Positions 9,307-17,435 of a DNA stretch of 64,000 bases are shown piece after piece. Source of the DNA: Borborobacter arsenicus (GTDB lineage Bacteria > Pseudomonadota > Alphaproteobacteria > Rhizobiales > Rhizobiaceae); contig NZ_ML133508.1 in assembly GCF_003934165.1 (NCBI RefSeq), positions 115,878-179,877 on the forward strand, given 5' to 3'. The notes under the pieces are model-generated. The model was not told where the DNA came from. It did no database searches and saw only the letters and a program-made list of their open reading frames with translations. Every line of letters starts with the position of its first letter. Positions within the stretch are counted from its first letter, which is position 1. Made by a program: the position numbers and the translations under genes.

Positions 9307-9325
9307 ATGATTATAAATTTCTCAT
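9307..9325. promoter_or_regulatory. Candidate LysR box between the LysR gene and creatininase
   Basis: In the short divergent gap an ATGA/TCAT dyad (9307-9310 and 9322-9325) is separated by 11 bases, the T-N11-A style of LysR sites. Its right side reads ATTTCTCAT, close to the ATTCTNAT core seen at the other two promoters of this locus. Placement is sequence-based; the assignment is inference. Confidence 0.4.
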
Positions 9326-9377
9326 ATCAGGCAGACATCATCAAATGATTGTTCATCAGGAAAAATGGGAGATGAAC

Positions 9378-10157
9378 ATGTCTGAACAAAGTGTTTTTGC
9401 CGCCGAGCTTTCCTGGCCGGACTATGATGCACGGGTGCGTGACGGAAAGGTTCCGATCCTGCTGCCTATCGGCTCGATGGAGCAGCACGGCCACCACATG
9501 CCGATGAATGTCGATGTGCTTCTACCGGTGGAATTTGCACGGCGCGTCGCCATGCAGACAGGCGCGCTTGTCGCCCCGCCCTTCACCTATGGCTATAAAT
9601 CGCACCAGAAATCCGGTGGCGGCAATTATTTGCCCGGCACCACGAGCCTCGACGGCGCGACACTGGTTGCAGCTCTGCGCGACGTCCTCAAGGAATTCGC
9701 CCGTCATGGCGTGCGCCGGATTTGCCTGTTCAACGGCCATTTCGAGAATTCGTGGTTCATCATTGAGGGCATCGACCTGGCGTTGCGCGAACTCAAGTGG
9801 GGTGGCATCGACGACATGAAGGTGGTTGTCCTGTCCTACTGGGACTTCGTCGACAAGGATACGATCAAGCGCCTCTACCCCAAGGGTTTCCCTGGTTGGG
9901 AGATCGAGCATGGCGGCGTTCTGGAAACCTCGCTGATGCTGGCGCTTCACCCCGAACAGGTGCGCCTGGAGCGCGCAATCGACCATGCGCCGGCAAGCTT
10001 TCCGCCCTATGACGTCTATCCGCCAAAGCCGGAATGGGCGCCCGCCAGCGGCACACTGTCCTCACCGAAGGAAGCGTCGGCTGAAAAGGGTGAGATCCTG
10101 CTCCAGGTCTGCGTGGACGGCATCGTCAAGGCGCTGAAAACCGAATTCCCGAACTGA
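9378..10157 (+). CDS. Creatininase (creatinine amidohydrolase)
   Basis: A 259-residue enzyme that interconverts creatinine and creatine by hydrolysing the cyclic amide (EC 3.5.2.10). The binuclear metal site of the Pseudomonas enzyme is kept: Glu35 and His37 in MEQHGHH, Asp46 in MNVDVLLP, and His121 and Glu123 in NGHFENS. GYKSHQKSGGGNYLPGTTSL and WEIEHGGVLETSLMLAL are also strongly creatininase-like, and the length matches the known enzyme (about 260). The ATG at 9378 has GGGAG six bases upstream, although the frame is open further back. It is divergent from its likely LysR regulator and followed by a strong terminator, so it is probably transcribed alone. Confidence 0.94.
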   Translation: MSEQSVFAAELSWPDYDARVRDGKVPILLPIGSMEQHGHHMPMNVDVLLPVEFARRVAMQTGALVAPPFTYGYKSHQKSGGGNYLPGTTSLDGATLVAALRDVLKEFARHGVRRICLFNGHFENSWFIIEGIDLALRELKWGGIDDMKVVVLSYWDFVDKDTIKRLYPKGFPGWEIEHGGVLETSLMLALHPEQVRLERAIDHAPASFPPYDVYPPKPEWAPASGTLSSPKEASAEKGEILLQVCVDGIVKALKTEFPN

Positions 10158-10172
10158 GTTGCCGAGCAGGCG

Positions 10173-10203
10173 AAAAAGCCGCGGCGTGACCGCGGCTTTT
10201 TTT
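10173..10203 (+). terminator. Rho-independent terminator after creatininase
   Basis: A GC-rich stem, GCCGCGG (10178-10184) with CCGCGGC (10190-10196), around CGTGA. It is flanked by an A-run on the left and a seven-T run on the right, so it can work in both directions between these convergent genes. Confidence 0.9.
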
Positions 10204-10223
10204 GTTCAGCTGAGGCAAGGGCG

Positions 10224-10487
10224 TCAGAAGGAGCGTAGCGGCAGTACCAAACCGCCATGCCAGTCCGCCGGCTCGTCCTGCCTGGGCGGCCTTGGCGAAA
10301 CACGCAAGTGCTTCCTCCTTGCGGCCATGATGAGTGCGATCATCCGGGCCAGCAAGGAAACAAGCTCGCGTGGCCGCGGTAAAGGTGGAGCCGACGCGGG
10401 TTCCGCGTCGATCCACCGATAAGGCAGATCGTGGGGGATATAGAAGGCCAACGCCGCCTCACGATCATCTTCAGTTGCGGATGACAT
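10224..10487 (-). CDS. Small hypothetical protein overlapping the end of creatinase
   Basis: A possible 87-residue protein directly downstream of creatinase. Its ATG lies inside the last codons of creatinase, and the two overlap by 17 bases in different frames, so coupling is possible. A short hydrophobic stretch (LVSLLARMIALIMA) is followed by a basic RRKH segment, which could be a small membrane anchor. The rest is rich in proline and arginine. I do not recognise the family. It could equally be a chance open frame in GC-rich DNA. Confidence 0.3.
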   Translation of the reverse strand: MSSATEDDREAALAFYIPHDLPYRWIDAEPASAPPLPRPRELVSLLARMIALIMAARRKHLRVSPRPPRQDEPADWHGGLVLPLRSF

Positions 10488-11685
10488 TGTGTTCGGGGCC
10501 GAAGGGGAAGCCGGTGATGTTCTCGGCGCCGTCTTCGGTGACGATCAGGATGTCGTGCTCGCGATAACCGCCGGCCCCCGGCGTGCCCTCCGGCAGCATC
10601 ACCATCGGCTCCATTGACACGACCATGCCCGGCTTCAGTTCGGTTTCGATGTCCTCGCGCAGTTCCACGCCCGCCTCGCGGCCGTAATAGTGGCAGAGCA
10701 CGCCGAAAGAGTGGCCGTAGCCGAAGGAGCGGTATTTCAACAGGTCCCACTCGCGGTACATCTCGTTGAGCTCGATGGCGATGTCCTTGCAGCGCGCGCC
10801 CGGCTTGATCAGTTCGAGGCCGCGGCGGTGCACCGCCACGTTCTTCTCCCAGATGTCGAGGCTGGCATCATCGACATGGTCGCAGAACAGCGTCCGCTCC
10901 AGCGCGGTGTAGTAGCCGAAGATCATCGGGAAGGTGTTGAGCGACAGGATGTCGCCGGACTGCACGATGCGGTTGGTCACCGGGTTATGCGCCCCGTCGG
11001 TGTTGATGCCCGACTGGAACCAGGTCCAGCTGTCCATCAGCTCGACATAGGGATGCGACTTTGCGATCTCGCGGATCATGGCATTTGTGGTGGCGATCGC
11101 CACCTCGTGCTCGGGTACACCCGCCTTGACCGCCGCCACACAGGCTGCGCCGCCGACATCGCAGACACGAGCGCCTTCGCGGATCAGCTTGTGCTCCTCG
11201 GCCGACTTGATGGTGCGCATCCACATCGACGGCTGGCCGACATCGACAAATTCCACCCCCGGCAGCGCCGCCTCGAGTTGGCTGCGGAACTCCAGCGAGA
11301 CATGGTCGAACTCGATGCCGATGCGCTTGGCGCCTGCCGTCAACTGGCGCACGGCTTGATAGAAATTATCACGTCGCCAGTCGGTATAGGTGATGTTGTC
11401 GCCGAAGGAACGCCGCCATGGCTGGCCGCCATCAATGCCGGCGGAAACGGTGGTGGCGTTGTTATGGTCGATGACCATGCCGTATTTGCGGCCGAAATAG
11501 CAGTAAAGCCAGCCCGAATAGTAGTTGATGCAGTGATAGGACGTGAACAGTGCGGCATCGACATTGTTCTTTTCCAGCCAGCCGCGCACATCGTCCTGAC
11601 GGCGCTTCATCTCGGCATCCGAGAAGGGCGAATATTCCTTCTCACCATTGTGCCACTTCATTACGTGCAACATGTCGTCTGTCAT
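10471..11685 (-). CDS. Creatinase (creatine amidinohydrolase)
   Basis: A 404-residue enzyme that hydrolyses creatine to sarcosine and urea (EC 3.5.3.3), the step after creatininase. It has the two-domain pita-bread fold of the M24 family but uses no metal. His233 (in DGAHNP), Glu263 (in ALERT) and Glu359 (in SMEPM) correspond, with a +1 offset, to catalytic residues described for the Pseudomonas putida enzyme. Length matches the known protein (about 403). A GAGGAGG ribosome binding site lies a few bases before the ATG. The gene is convergent with creatininase. No sarcosine oxidase or urease is in the window, so further breakdown must be encoded elsewhere. Confidence 0.94.
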   Translation of the reverse strand: MTDDMLHVMKWHNGEKEYSPFSDAEMKRRQDDVRGWLEKNNVDAALFTSYHCINYYSGWLYCYFGRKYGMVIDHNNATTVSAGIDGGQPWRRSFGDNITYTDWRRDNFYQAVRQLTAGAKRIGIEFDHVSLEFRSQLEAALPGVEFVDVGQPSMWMRTIKSAEEHKLIREGARVCDVGGAACVAAVKAGVPEHEVAIATTNAMIREIAKSHPYVELMDSWTWFQSGINTDGAHNPVTNRIVQSGDILSLNTFPMIFGYYTALERTLFCDHVDDASLDIWEKNVAVHRRGLELIKPGARCKDIAIELNEMYREWDLLKYRSFGYGHSFGVLCHYYGREAGVELREDIETELKPGMVVSMEPMVMLPEGTPGAGGYREHDILIVTEDGAENITGFPFGPEHNVIRN

Positions 11686-11767
11686 CGGCTGTTCCTCCTC
11701 AAAGACAGGATCTGATGCAGCACAGACTAGTTTTACCGGCGATATTACGAAAATTTATTCATCAAAT

Positions 11768-11788
11768 ATGAGAATAATGGATTCTTAT
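11768..11788. promoter_or_regulatory. Dyad upstream of creatinase (candidate LysR site)
   Basis: ATGAGAAT (11768-11775) and ATTCTTAT (11781-11788) form an inverted repeat matching at 7 of 8 positions around a 5-base centre. It lies about 83 bases before the creatinase start. The half-site ATTCTNAT recurs upstream of creatininase and of the importer operon. That one LysR protein binds all three is inference. Confidence 0.4.
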
Positions 11789-11940
11789 GCAGCCCCGATT
11801 GGCTACGCGGAGAACCGGCTGGCCGGATCATGGCACAAGCGCGACGTTTCGAGCAGCAAGCCTTGACCCTCACCGATCAAGCAGCACTAGAGTAGGCAAC
11901 GAAAACCGACTGCCGGATAGCCGCCGCCCTGATCCCGCGT

Positions 11941-12393
11941 CTAGCGCACGACCAGAACCGGAATCTTCGTGTTCGTAAGAACTTCCGCTGTCTGGCTTCC
12001 GAGTAGCAGCCGCTTTACCCCACGCCGGCCATGCGACGCCATCACGATCAGGTCACATCCTGCCTGCTGTGCAGTTTCAACGATCGCGGTGGCAGCCCAT
12101 GCATCCGGGACATGGATGGTGTCGGACTTGATGCCCATTTTCTCGGCTGCTGCCTTCAGGGGAGCAAGTATACCTTCGGCAAACTTCTTGCGGCTGGCCT
12201 CATAGCTTTCGAAATCGTCCGGCGTGGCAATCCAACCCGCGGCACTTGCGGTTCCTGGCACTGGAAAAGGTTCGGTCGCGGTGATGATCGTGACCTTGCT
12301 GCCGAGCGCCTTGGCCAATGACAGTCCATGGTCGACGCCTGCCTGGGCAAGTTGCGAGCCGTCGGTCGAAATCAGGATGTGCTTGTACACCAT
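11941..12393 (-). CDS. Universal stress protein (UspA family)
   Basis: A 150-residue single-domain UspA-type protein, normally a cytoplasmic, often ATP-binding stress-resistance factor. It begins with the family strand YKHILISTDGS. Near its end it has the nucleotide-binding pattern MASHGRRGVKRLLLGSQT followed by the last strand IPVLVV. The frame continues upstream, but ATG 12393 has a GGAGG sequence at proper distance and gives the normal length. It is the last gene of the run on the minus strand after the selenium-binding protein and a membrane protein, so it may be part of that transcript. Confidence 0.9.
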   Translation of the reverse strand: MVYKHILISTDGSQLAQAGVDHGLSLAKALGSKVTIITATEPFPVPGTASAAGWIATPDDFESYEASRKKFAEGILAPLKAAAEKMGIKSDTIHVPDAWAATAIVETAQQAGCDLIVMASHGRRGVKRLLLGSQTAEVLTNTKIPVLVVR

Positions 12394-12462
12394 GCGCCTC
12401 CAGTTCAGGTCAAAGTGGCAGCTTAGCCACTTCCTGTGCGACACGCCACCTGAGTGAGGCCA

Positions 12463-13080
12463 TCATGCAATCAGGATAAGACCGGTCGCAGCCAGGGCGG
12501 CAATCCAGATAGCATCGAGGTTGATCCAGCCCCGGCGCAGGAAGGCCAGTCCTATCCATTCATAGACTCCGATCGCTATCGCCGCTGTCAGGCCCAGCAT
12601 CGCCGCCATATGAACGCCTATCGCTGCAAGCGAGACCGGCAAGGAGCCGGCTGCCGTCAGTTCGCCGGCCGAGCCAGAGGCAAGACATAGCGGGATGATC
12701 ACCGGCACCAGCATCAGGCCGGCGCCGTGGCTGGTCGCCATCAGGAACGACCAGAAGCCAAGCCCCAGCATACCGGTCTGCATGCCGACGCGAACGCGAT
12801 GGCGATGCCCGTAGACGGCGTGGTAGGCGGCCCAGCCCAGAAGCAACATGCCTGCCATTATTTCAAGAATACGCTGATCGACGATCAACCCCACGACCAC
12901 GACCGCAAACACCAGCAGGGCAATCGATACCGCATGCCCTAAAGCGATCGGGAGAAGCGACAGAAACACTATACGCCGGCTGTTTCGGTGCAGGCCCAGC
13001 GCAACGGCAAAAAGCCAGCCCATGGCCGGGTTGAGGCCGTGAAAGGCGCCTAGGCCGGCTAGCACCAGCCAGGGCGACAT
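12463..13080 (-). CDS. Hypothetical integral membrane protein, possibly NicO-like
   Basis: A 205-residue, very hydrophobic protein with about six membrane segments. Its N-terminal motif GLGAFHGLNPAMGWLFAVAL and internal MATSHGAGLMLVPVI place His residues next to Gly/Pro turns inside the membrane. This vaguely recalls nickel/cobalt exporters of the NicO/RcnA type, which begin with a similar LHALTPGHG motif. The likeness is weak, so I leave the function open. It lies 40 bases downstream of the selenium-binding protein and 69 bases upstream of the stress-protein gene, all on one strand. The ATG (13080) is preferred over a GTG one codon earlier. Confidence 0.7.
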   Translation of the reverse strand: MSPWLVLAGLGAFHGLNPAMGWLFAVALGLHRNSRRIVFLSLLPIALGHAVSIALLVFAVVVVGLIVDQRILEIMAGMLLLGWAAYHAVYGHRHRVRVGMQTGMLGLGFWSFLMATSHGAGLMLVPVIIPLCLASGSAGELTAAGSLPVSLAAIGVHMAAMLGLTAAIAIGVYEWIGLAFLRRGWINLDAIWIAALAATGLILIA

Positions 13081-13120
13081 CACCTGCCCACTGCTATCAC
13101 GCTATCGGGTGCCGGGCACA

Positions 13121-14515
13121 TCACGGATAGCAGTAGGAATCGGATGAGCAGTCGCCGCCCTCCAGGCGCACCTGGTGCGGGCGATGGCCACGGGGCCAGT
13201 CGACGAAGAACTTGTCGTCGAACCGGATGCCGCCATTGTCCGCCACGTCGAGCTTGACCATCCAGCCGTCTATTCCGTCGGGATAGAATTGCGGATCGAT
13301 CGGGCCATAAAGCGAATTGGTGAAATAGACACGCTTGCCGTCGCGGCTGATCTCGACCATTTGCGGCCCGCCGTTCAAGGTACCGTTCTTTGCGCCCGGA
13401 TGGGTTTCCCGCGAGACGATACCGCCGATGCGCACCCGGCCGGTTTCCTTGGGGCTGAACGGGTCCGAGACGTCATACTGGATCATGTCGCCGGTGCCCC
13501 AGCAGGAGACGTAGAGGAAGCGGTCGTCCATCGACAGATCGATATCGGTGACCAGCGGGGCAACCGCCTTGAACCCCTTGAGCACGGGCGGCAGGAGATC
13601 GGGATCGGCCGGTTCCGCCGGAATCTCGATCACCTTCTTGACCGCCCATTTGTCGCCGTCGCGATACCAGGTCCAGATCGAGGCGGAGAGGTCCTTCAGG
13701 CTGATGACGCAGCCGACAAAACCATAGGCCTTAGTGGGGTCATGGGCGGGCCGCAACTCGAAGACGAGTTGGTGCTCCTCACCGAAATCGATCTCCTGAA
13801 GATGCTTGCGCTTGTGGAGGTCCCAGAAATGCAGCCGCCGGCCATATTTGCTACCGAGCAGCACCTCGGGAACCAACCCGTTTTCGAAGGTGTCCGGCGT
13901 TCCCCATTCGCTCGTCACCATCGTGTCGTGGCCGAGATGCCACCAGAAATCATAGGCGAGTTCCTGCGGGCCGCGGTCCATCTCCCACTGGCCGAGCACC
14001 TCGAAGCTGTCGGAGTCAAGCAGGAAAATGCCCCCGGGCGCCTTGCCCTCGGCGTTGCCGAGTGCGTTGACGTAAATCCCCTCCGGTCCGCAATGGGTCG
14101 TATGCAATCGGGTATAGCCTGCCTTTTCAGCAACTTCCTCCGGCTCAATCACCTTGACGATCTTCGGCTTTCTCGGGTCAGGCTTGGTGTCGATTATGTG
14201 CAGCCGCGACGAGCGCAACCCCGGAACGATGAGATAGCGGCGCTCCATATGCGGATGCGGCGCGTTCGGGCACAGGCAGGACGAGCATGCATTCCAGCCG
14301 AAATGGTGCAGTTCGTCACCCGCATTGGGCATGTTGACCTGGCCGACGATCTGCGAATAGGTCGCGGATGCCGGATCGACATCGACCACGGCGATAGCGT
14401 CGGGCTTTCTGCGTTCCGGATCGAAGGATGCCACATAAGCCAGGCCTTCGGCTGGCGCCTTGGCCGCCATTCTTGGTGAGGGGTAAAATGATGGGTCTGG
14501 TTGCCAGCTTGCCAT
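13121..14515 (-). CDS. Selenium-binding protein SBP56 family / methanethiol oxidase homologue
   Basis: A 464-residue beta-propeller of the SBP56/SELENBP1 family. Bacterial members (MtoX) oxidise methanethiol to formaldehyde, hydrogen sulfide and hydrogen peroxide with copper; others are uncharacterised. Visible family blocks are HHFGWNACSSCLC (His70, His71, Cys77, Cys80, Cys82), HTTHCGPEG, SEWGTPDTFENG and the C-terminal HRPHQVRLEGGDCSSDSYC. No signal peptide is seen, unlike the periplasmic MtoX of methylotrophs. ATG 14515 has GGGAGG six bases upstream and is preferred over a start six codons earlier. It lies 87 bases downstream of a sulfonate-type ABC permease on the same strand, which fits a role in organosulfur use (inference). 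Confidence 0.9.
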   Translation of the reverse strand: MASWQPDPSFYPSPRMAAKAPAEGLAYVASFDPERRKPDAIAVVDVDPASATYSQIVGQVNMPNAGDELHHFGWNACSSCLCPNAPHPHMERRYLIVPGLRSSRLHIIDTKPDPRKPKIVKVIEPEEVAEKAGYTRLHTTHCGPEGIYVNALGNAEGKAPGGIFLLDSDSFEVLGQWEMDRGPQELAYDFWWHLGHDTMVTSEWGTPDTFENGLVPEVLLGSKYGRRLHFWDLHKRKHLQEIDFGEEHQLVFELRPAHDPTKAYGFVGCVISLKDLSASIWTWYRDGDKWAVKKVIEIPAEPADPDLLPPVLKGFKAVAPLVTDIDLSMDDRFLYVSCWGTGDMIQYDVSDPFSPKETGRVRIGGIVSRETHPGAKNGTLNGGPQMVEISRDGKRVYFTNSLYGPIDPQFYPDGIDGWMVKLDVADNGGIRFDDKFFVDWPRGHRPHQVRLEGGDCSSDSYCYP

Positions 14516-14602
14516 GAGAGACCTCCCGGGCACCCTCCCGCCGCAATCCGCTATTTTACAGCCTCACACCGCCAATGTCGCCTTCATTCCGCCGAGGCTA
14601 CC

Positions 14603-15457
14603 TCAACCCTTCTCCGGCGAGACCTGCGCGATGATCCAGCGCGCCAGCACATCGAGGCCGTAGCCTATGATCCCGATGACCAGGACGGTCGCCATCAGTT
14701 CGGGATAGGCGAGCCTGTCACGCGTATCGAGGATGAAATAGCCGAGCCCGGCCGACACACCCAGCATCTCGCAAGGCACCAGCACGATCCAGCTGATGCC
14801 GATGGCAAGCCTGAGGCCCGTGAGCACATGGCCGAGCACGCCCGGAATGATGACACGGAAGAGTGTTTCCCATCCGGTAGCCGCTAGGCTGCGGGCAAGC
14901 AGCAGCCAATGCGGATCGAGATGGCGAACGCCGGCCGTGGTATTGAGCAGGATCGGCCAGACCGCCGCAAAGGCCAGCAGGAAATAGATCGGCGCATCGC
15001 CGACGCCGAAAACCATGACCGCGATCGGCATCCAGGACAGCGGTGAAATCATGCGCAGGAACTGGAAAGCCGGCGTGGTCGCCGCTTCGGCCAGTTTGGA
15101 GCTTCCAACAAGGAGCCCGACAGGCACGCCGATGACCAGAGCAATCCCCAGCCCCACTAGCACGCGCTTTATGCTGACGAAGATGTGCAGCGGAAGATCC
15201 GAGCCTGTCATAAGCGCAAGCAGCGTCGGCAGCGCGCTTGTCGGCGAAAATCTCGGTGCGAAACCTTCGGGATTGGCAAACAGATCCGTGGCCACCCACC
15301 AGGCAAGCAGAAGCAAAGCGAGGCCGCAGAGGCCGAGCAGCACATGAGTCGCGCGCCGGCGCTTTTGCGGCAACAGCTCCGCAGCCCTGCTTTTCGCTGG
15401 CTGTGGAACGATCCGAACGACGGACGGCGCGTCGATATCGTCTACCCTTGCGTTCAC
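14603..15457 (-). CDS. ABC transporter permease, sulfonate/nitrate/taurine type (SsuC-like)
   Basis: A 284-residue inner-membrane permease with about six membrane segments. It has an N-terminal cytoplasmic stretch of some 30 residues and the motifs of the SsuC/TauC family, such as SPLSWMPIAVMVFGVGDAPIYFL and RVIIPGVLGHVLTGLRLAIGISWIVLV around the ATPase contact loop. Its start overlaps the stop of the binding-protein gene by four bases (ATGA). It is the last importer gene in the five-gene overlapping cluster. The family transports aliphatic sulfonates, taurine, nitrate or related anions. Confidence 0.9.
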   Translation of the reverse strand: MNARVDDIDAPSVVRIVPQPAKSRAAELLPQKRRRATHVLLGLCGLALLLLAWWVATDLFANPEGFAPRFSPTSALPTLLALMTGSDLPLHIFVSIKRVLVGLGIALVIGVPVGLLVGSSKLAEAATTPAFQFLRMISPLSWMPIAVMVFGVGDAPIYFLLAFAAVWPILLNTTAGVRHLDPHWLLLARSLAATGWETLFRVIIPGVLGHVLTGLRLAIGISWIVLVPCEMLGVSAGLGYFILDTRDRLAYPELMATVLVIGIIGYGLDVLARWIIAQVSPEKG

Positions 15458-16644
15458 GCCGCGATGGTCTCCGTACGTGTGAAGGAATCGGCCAGCCCGA
15501 ATGCAGGCAGGCCGCCAACCTGGCCGAGCGCGGCCTTGACGAAGCGGTCATCCACCAGATCCTGGGCAGCATGGGTCGGATCGAGCGTATCGAGGAAGCT
15601 GCGATCCCCTTCCACCAGCGTATCCTTCAGCTGGTTCACCAGTTCCTGCGTGTAGCTTGGGAACGGATAGGGCTGGAAATCGATGCGCTTGTTGCGCCAA
15701 TCCGGATGCCGGATGGCGCCCGACGATACATATTCGGCAATGTCGCTTTCTTCAGGCGCCAGCACGCGCTGCAGTACTTCCTTGCTGTGCGGGGTGTATC
15801 TGTTGGCGTCGTCCTTGGAGAGCAGTTGGGCGGTTTCGGCCCGGTTGTCGCGCGTCCACAATTGCGCCTTGACCATGGCGTTGACGACCTTCTGCGACCA
15901 TTCCGGACGCTCCTGCAGGTCGCGCTCCTGCATGAAAACAACGCAGCATGCATGGTCTTTCCAGACATCGCCGGTAAAGCGCAGGATCTTGCCGACCTTC
16001 AGCACTTCGGCAGCCGCGTTGAACGGTTCGGCCACGATATAGCCGGCAATCTGGCCCGCCGCGAGCGCGGGGACCATGTCCGCCGGCGACATGACGACAA
16101 GATTGACCTCGTTTGCGGCAGGCGACCCGGTCTTCTTGGAGACCGGAGTCAGGCCGTTTTCACGAAGCAGCGCCTGCAGCACGACATTGTGGATCGAATA
16201 CCAGAAAGGTATCGCGACCGTCTTGCCGCCGAGATCGGGAACCGTGTTGACGTCCTGCGCCACGCTGAGGCCGGAGCCGCTGGTATGGTTCCAGGCGACG
16301 ACCTTGGCCGGCGCCTTGCTGCCATAGCGCGCCCACACGGTAATGGGCGACAGCAGATGGACGACATTGACCTGTCCGGCAAGGAAGGCCTCCAGAATCT
16401 GCGACCAGCTTCTGAACAGGACCGGCTTCTCGACCTTCAGCCCTTCATTTTCGAAGAAACCCTTGCCATGGGCCACCAGCAGAGGCGTGGCGTCGGTGAT
16501 CGGCAGATAGCCGACCTTTACCGGTTCATCGGGGTCCTGGGCACGCGCCTGGTTTGCCCTGATGAAGGGCAGCGCGCCTGAGGCCGTGAGCAGCGCCGAT
16601 AGCTTGAGGAGGTCCCGGCGGGAGAAGAAATCATCGGTGAGCAT
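15454..16644 (-). CDS. ABC transporter substrate-binding protein, SsuA/NMT1-like, Tat-exported
   Basis: A 396-residue binding protein of the nitrate/sulfonate class. The N-terminus carries a twin-arginine signal (SRRDLLKLSALL) with a cleavage region near RANQARA. The mature part starts with VKVGYLPITDATPLLVAHGKGFF, typical of the family. The frame extends upstream into the ATPase gene, but ATG 16644 has an AGGA ribosome binding site and sits just before the signal, so it is used. It lies 14 bases downstream of the ATPase gene and overlaps the permease gene. The ligand is unknown; an organosulfur compound is suggested by neighbours. Confidence 0.88.
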   Translation of the reverse strand: MLTDDFFSRRDLLKLSALLTASGALPFIRANQARAQDPDEPVKVGYLPITDATPLLVAHGKGFFENEGLKVEKPVLFRSWSQILEAFLAGQVNVVHLLSPITVWARYGSKAPAKVVAWNHTSGSGLSVAQDVNTVPDLGGKTVAIPFWYSIHNVVLQALLRENGLTPVSKKTGSPAANEVNLVVMSPADMVPALAAGQIAGYIVAEPFNAAAEVLKVGKILRFTGDVWKDHACCVVFMQERDLQERPEWSQKVVNAMVKAQLWTRDNRAETAQLLSKDDANRYTPHSKEVLQRVLAPEESDIAEYVSSGAIRHPDWRNKRIDFQPYPFPSYTQELVNQLKDTLVEGDRSFLDTLDPTHAAQDLVDDRFVKAALGQVGGLPAFGLADSFTRTETIAA

Positions 16645-16658
16645 TGAAATGTCCTGAA

Positions 16659-17435
16659 TCAATGGCGGCGAACCGCGTTGCGTAAAGTGCTGAGTATCTC
16701 GATGCGCAGGGCCCCCAGTTCGGCGACATTGTCGTCGCGCGGCTTGGGCAGATTGATGGTCCACTGACCGATCTGCACGGCGGGAGAGCCACCCAGCAAA
16801 AGGATGCGATCCGAAACCAGAAGAGCCTCGTCTATGTCATGCGTGACGAGGATGGCTGCGGTCTTGAAATCGGCGATGACCTTGAGCAGCAAATGCTGCA
16901 TCTCCGCGCGGGTCACTTCATCCAGAGCCCCGAAAGGCTCGTCCAGAAGCAGAACCTCCGGTTTGCGTGCCAGGCAGCGCGCCAGTGCGGCTCGCTGGGC
17001 CATTCCGCCGGAAAGCTCCGTTGGGCGCGCCCGGCGGGCGTGGCTCAGGCCAACCTCATCGATGGCGGTATCGACACGGCTCTGTCGTTCGGTAGAAGAG
17101 AGCTTCGGCTGGTGCTTGAAATCGAGCCCGAACGCAACATTGCGCTCAAGATCCAGCCAGGGCAGCAGGCCGGGGTTCTGGAAGGCGATCGCCAGACGTG
17201 GGTGGACGCTCGAAAGCGTGCTTCCCTCGACATGGACCGCACCTGAACTCGGCGCCTGGAGGCCGGCCAGCACGCGCAACAGGCTCGACTTGCCAACGCC
17301 GCTCGGCCCGAGAATGGTAACCGCTTCGCCCGCTGCAAGATCGAGACTGAAATCGGCAAGCACGGCATCGCTGGCGCCGGCATAGCGCAGCGCGATGTTT
17401 TTTGCCGTCAGTGCGGGGAGCACATTGCCTGTCAC
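16659..17435 (-). CDS. ABC transporter ATPase, sulfonate/nitrate type (SsuB-like)
   Basis: A 258-residue ATPase without an extra C-terminal domain. It shows Walker A GPSGVGKSS, signature LSGGMAQRAALARCL (the Met after SGG is frequent in SsuB/TauB proteins), Walker B VLLLDEPFGALDE and the His switch VTHDIDEAL. It couples ATP hydrolysis to uptake through the neighbouring permease. It overlaps the oxidoreductase gene upstream by four bases (ATGA), tying transport and enzyme genes into one message. Confidence 0.92.
   Translation of the reverse strand: MTGNVLPALTAKNIALRYAGASDAVLADFSLDLAAGEAVTILGPSGVGKSSLLRVLAGLQAPSSGAVHVEGSTLSSVHPRLAIAFQNPGLLPWLDLERNVAFGLDFKHQPKLSSTERQSRVDTAIDEVGLSHARRARPTELSGGMAQRAALARCLARKPEVLLLDEPFGALDEVTRAEMQHLLLKVIADFKTAAILVTHDIDEALLVSDRILLLGGSPAVQIGQWTINLPKPRDDNVAELGALRIEILSTLRNAVRRH

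Noticed and set aside
10690..11715. A 341-codon plus-strand open frame opposite creatinase
   Set aside because: It is antisense to creatinase, whose catalytic residues are all present, and has no ribosome binding site.
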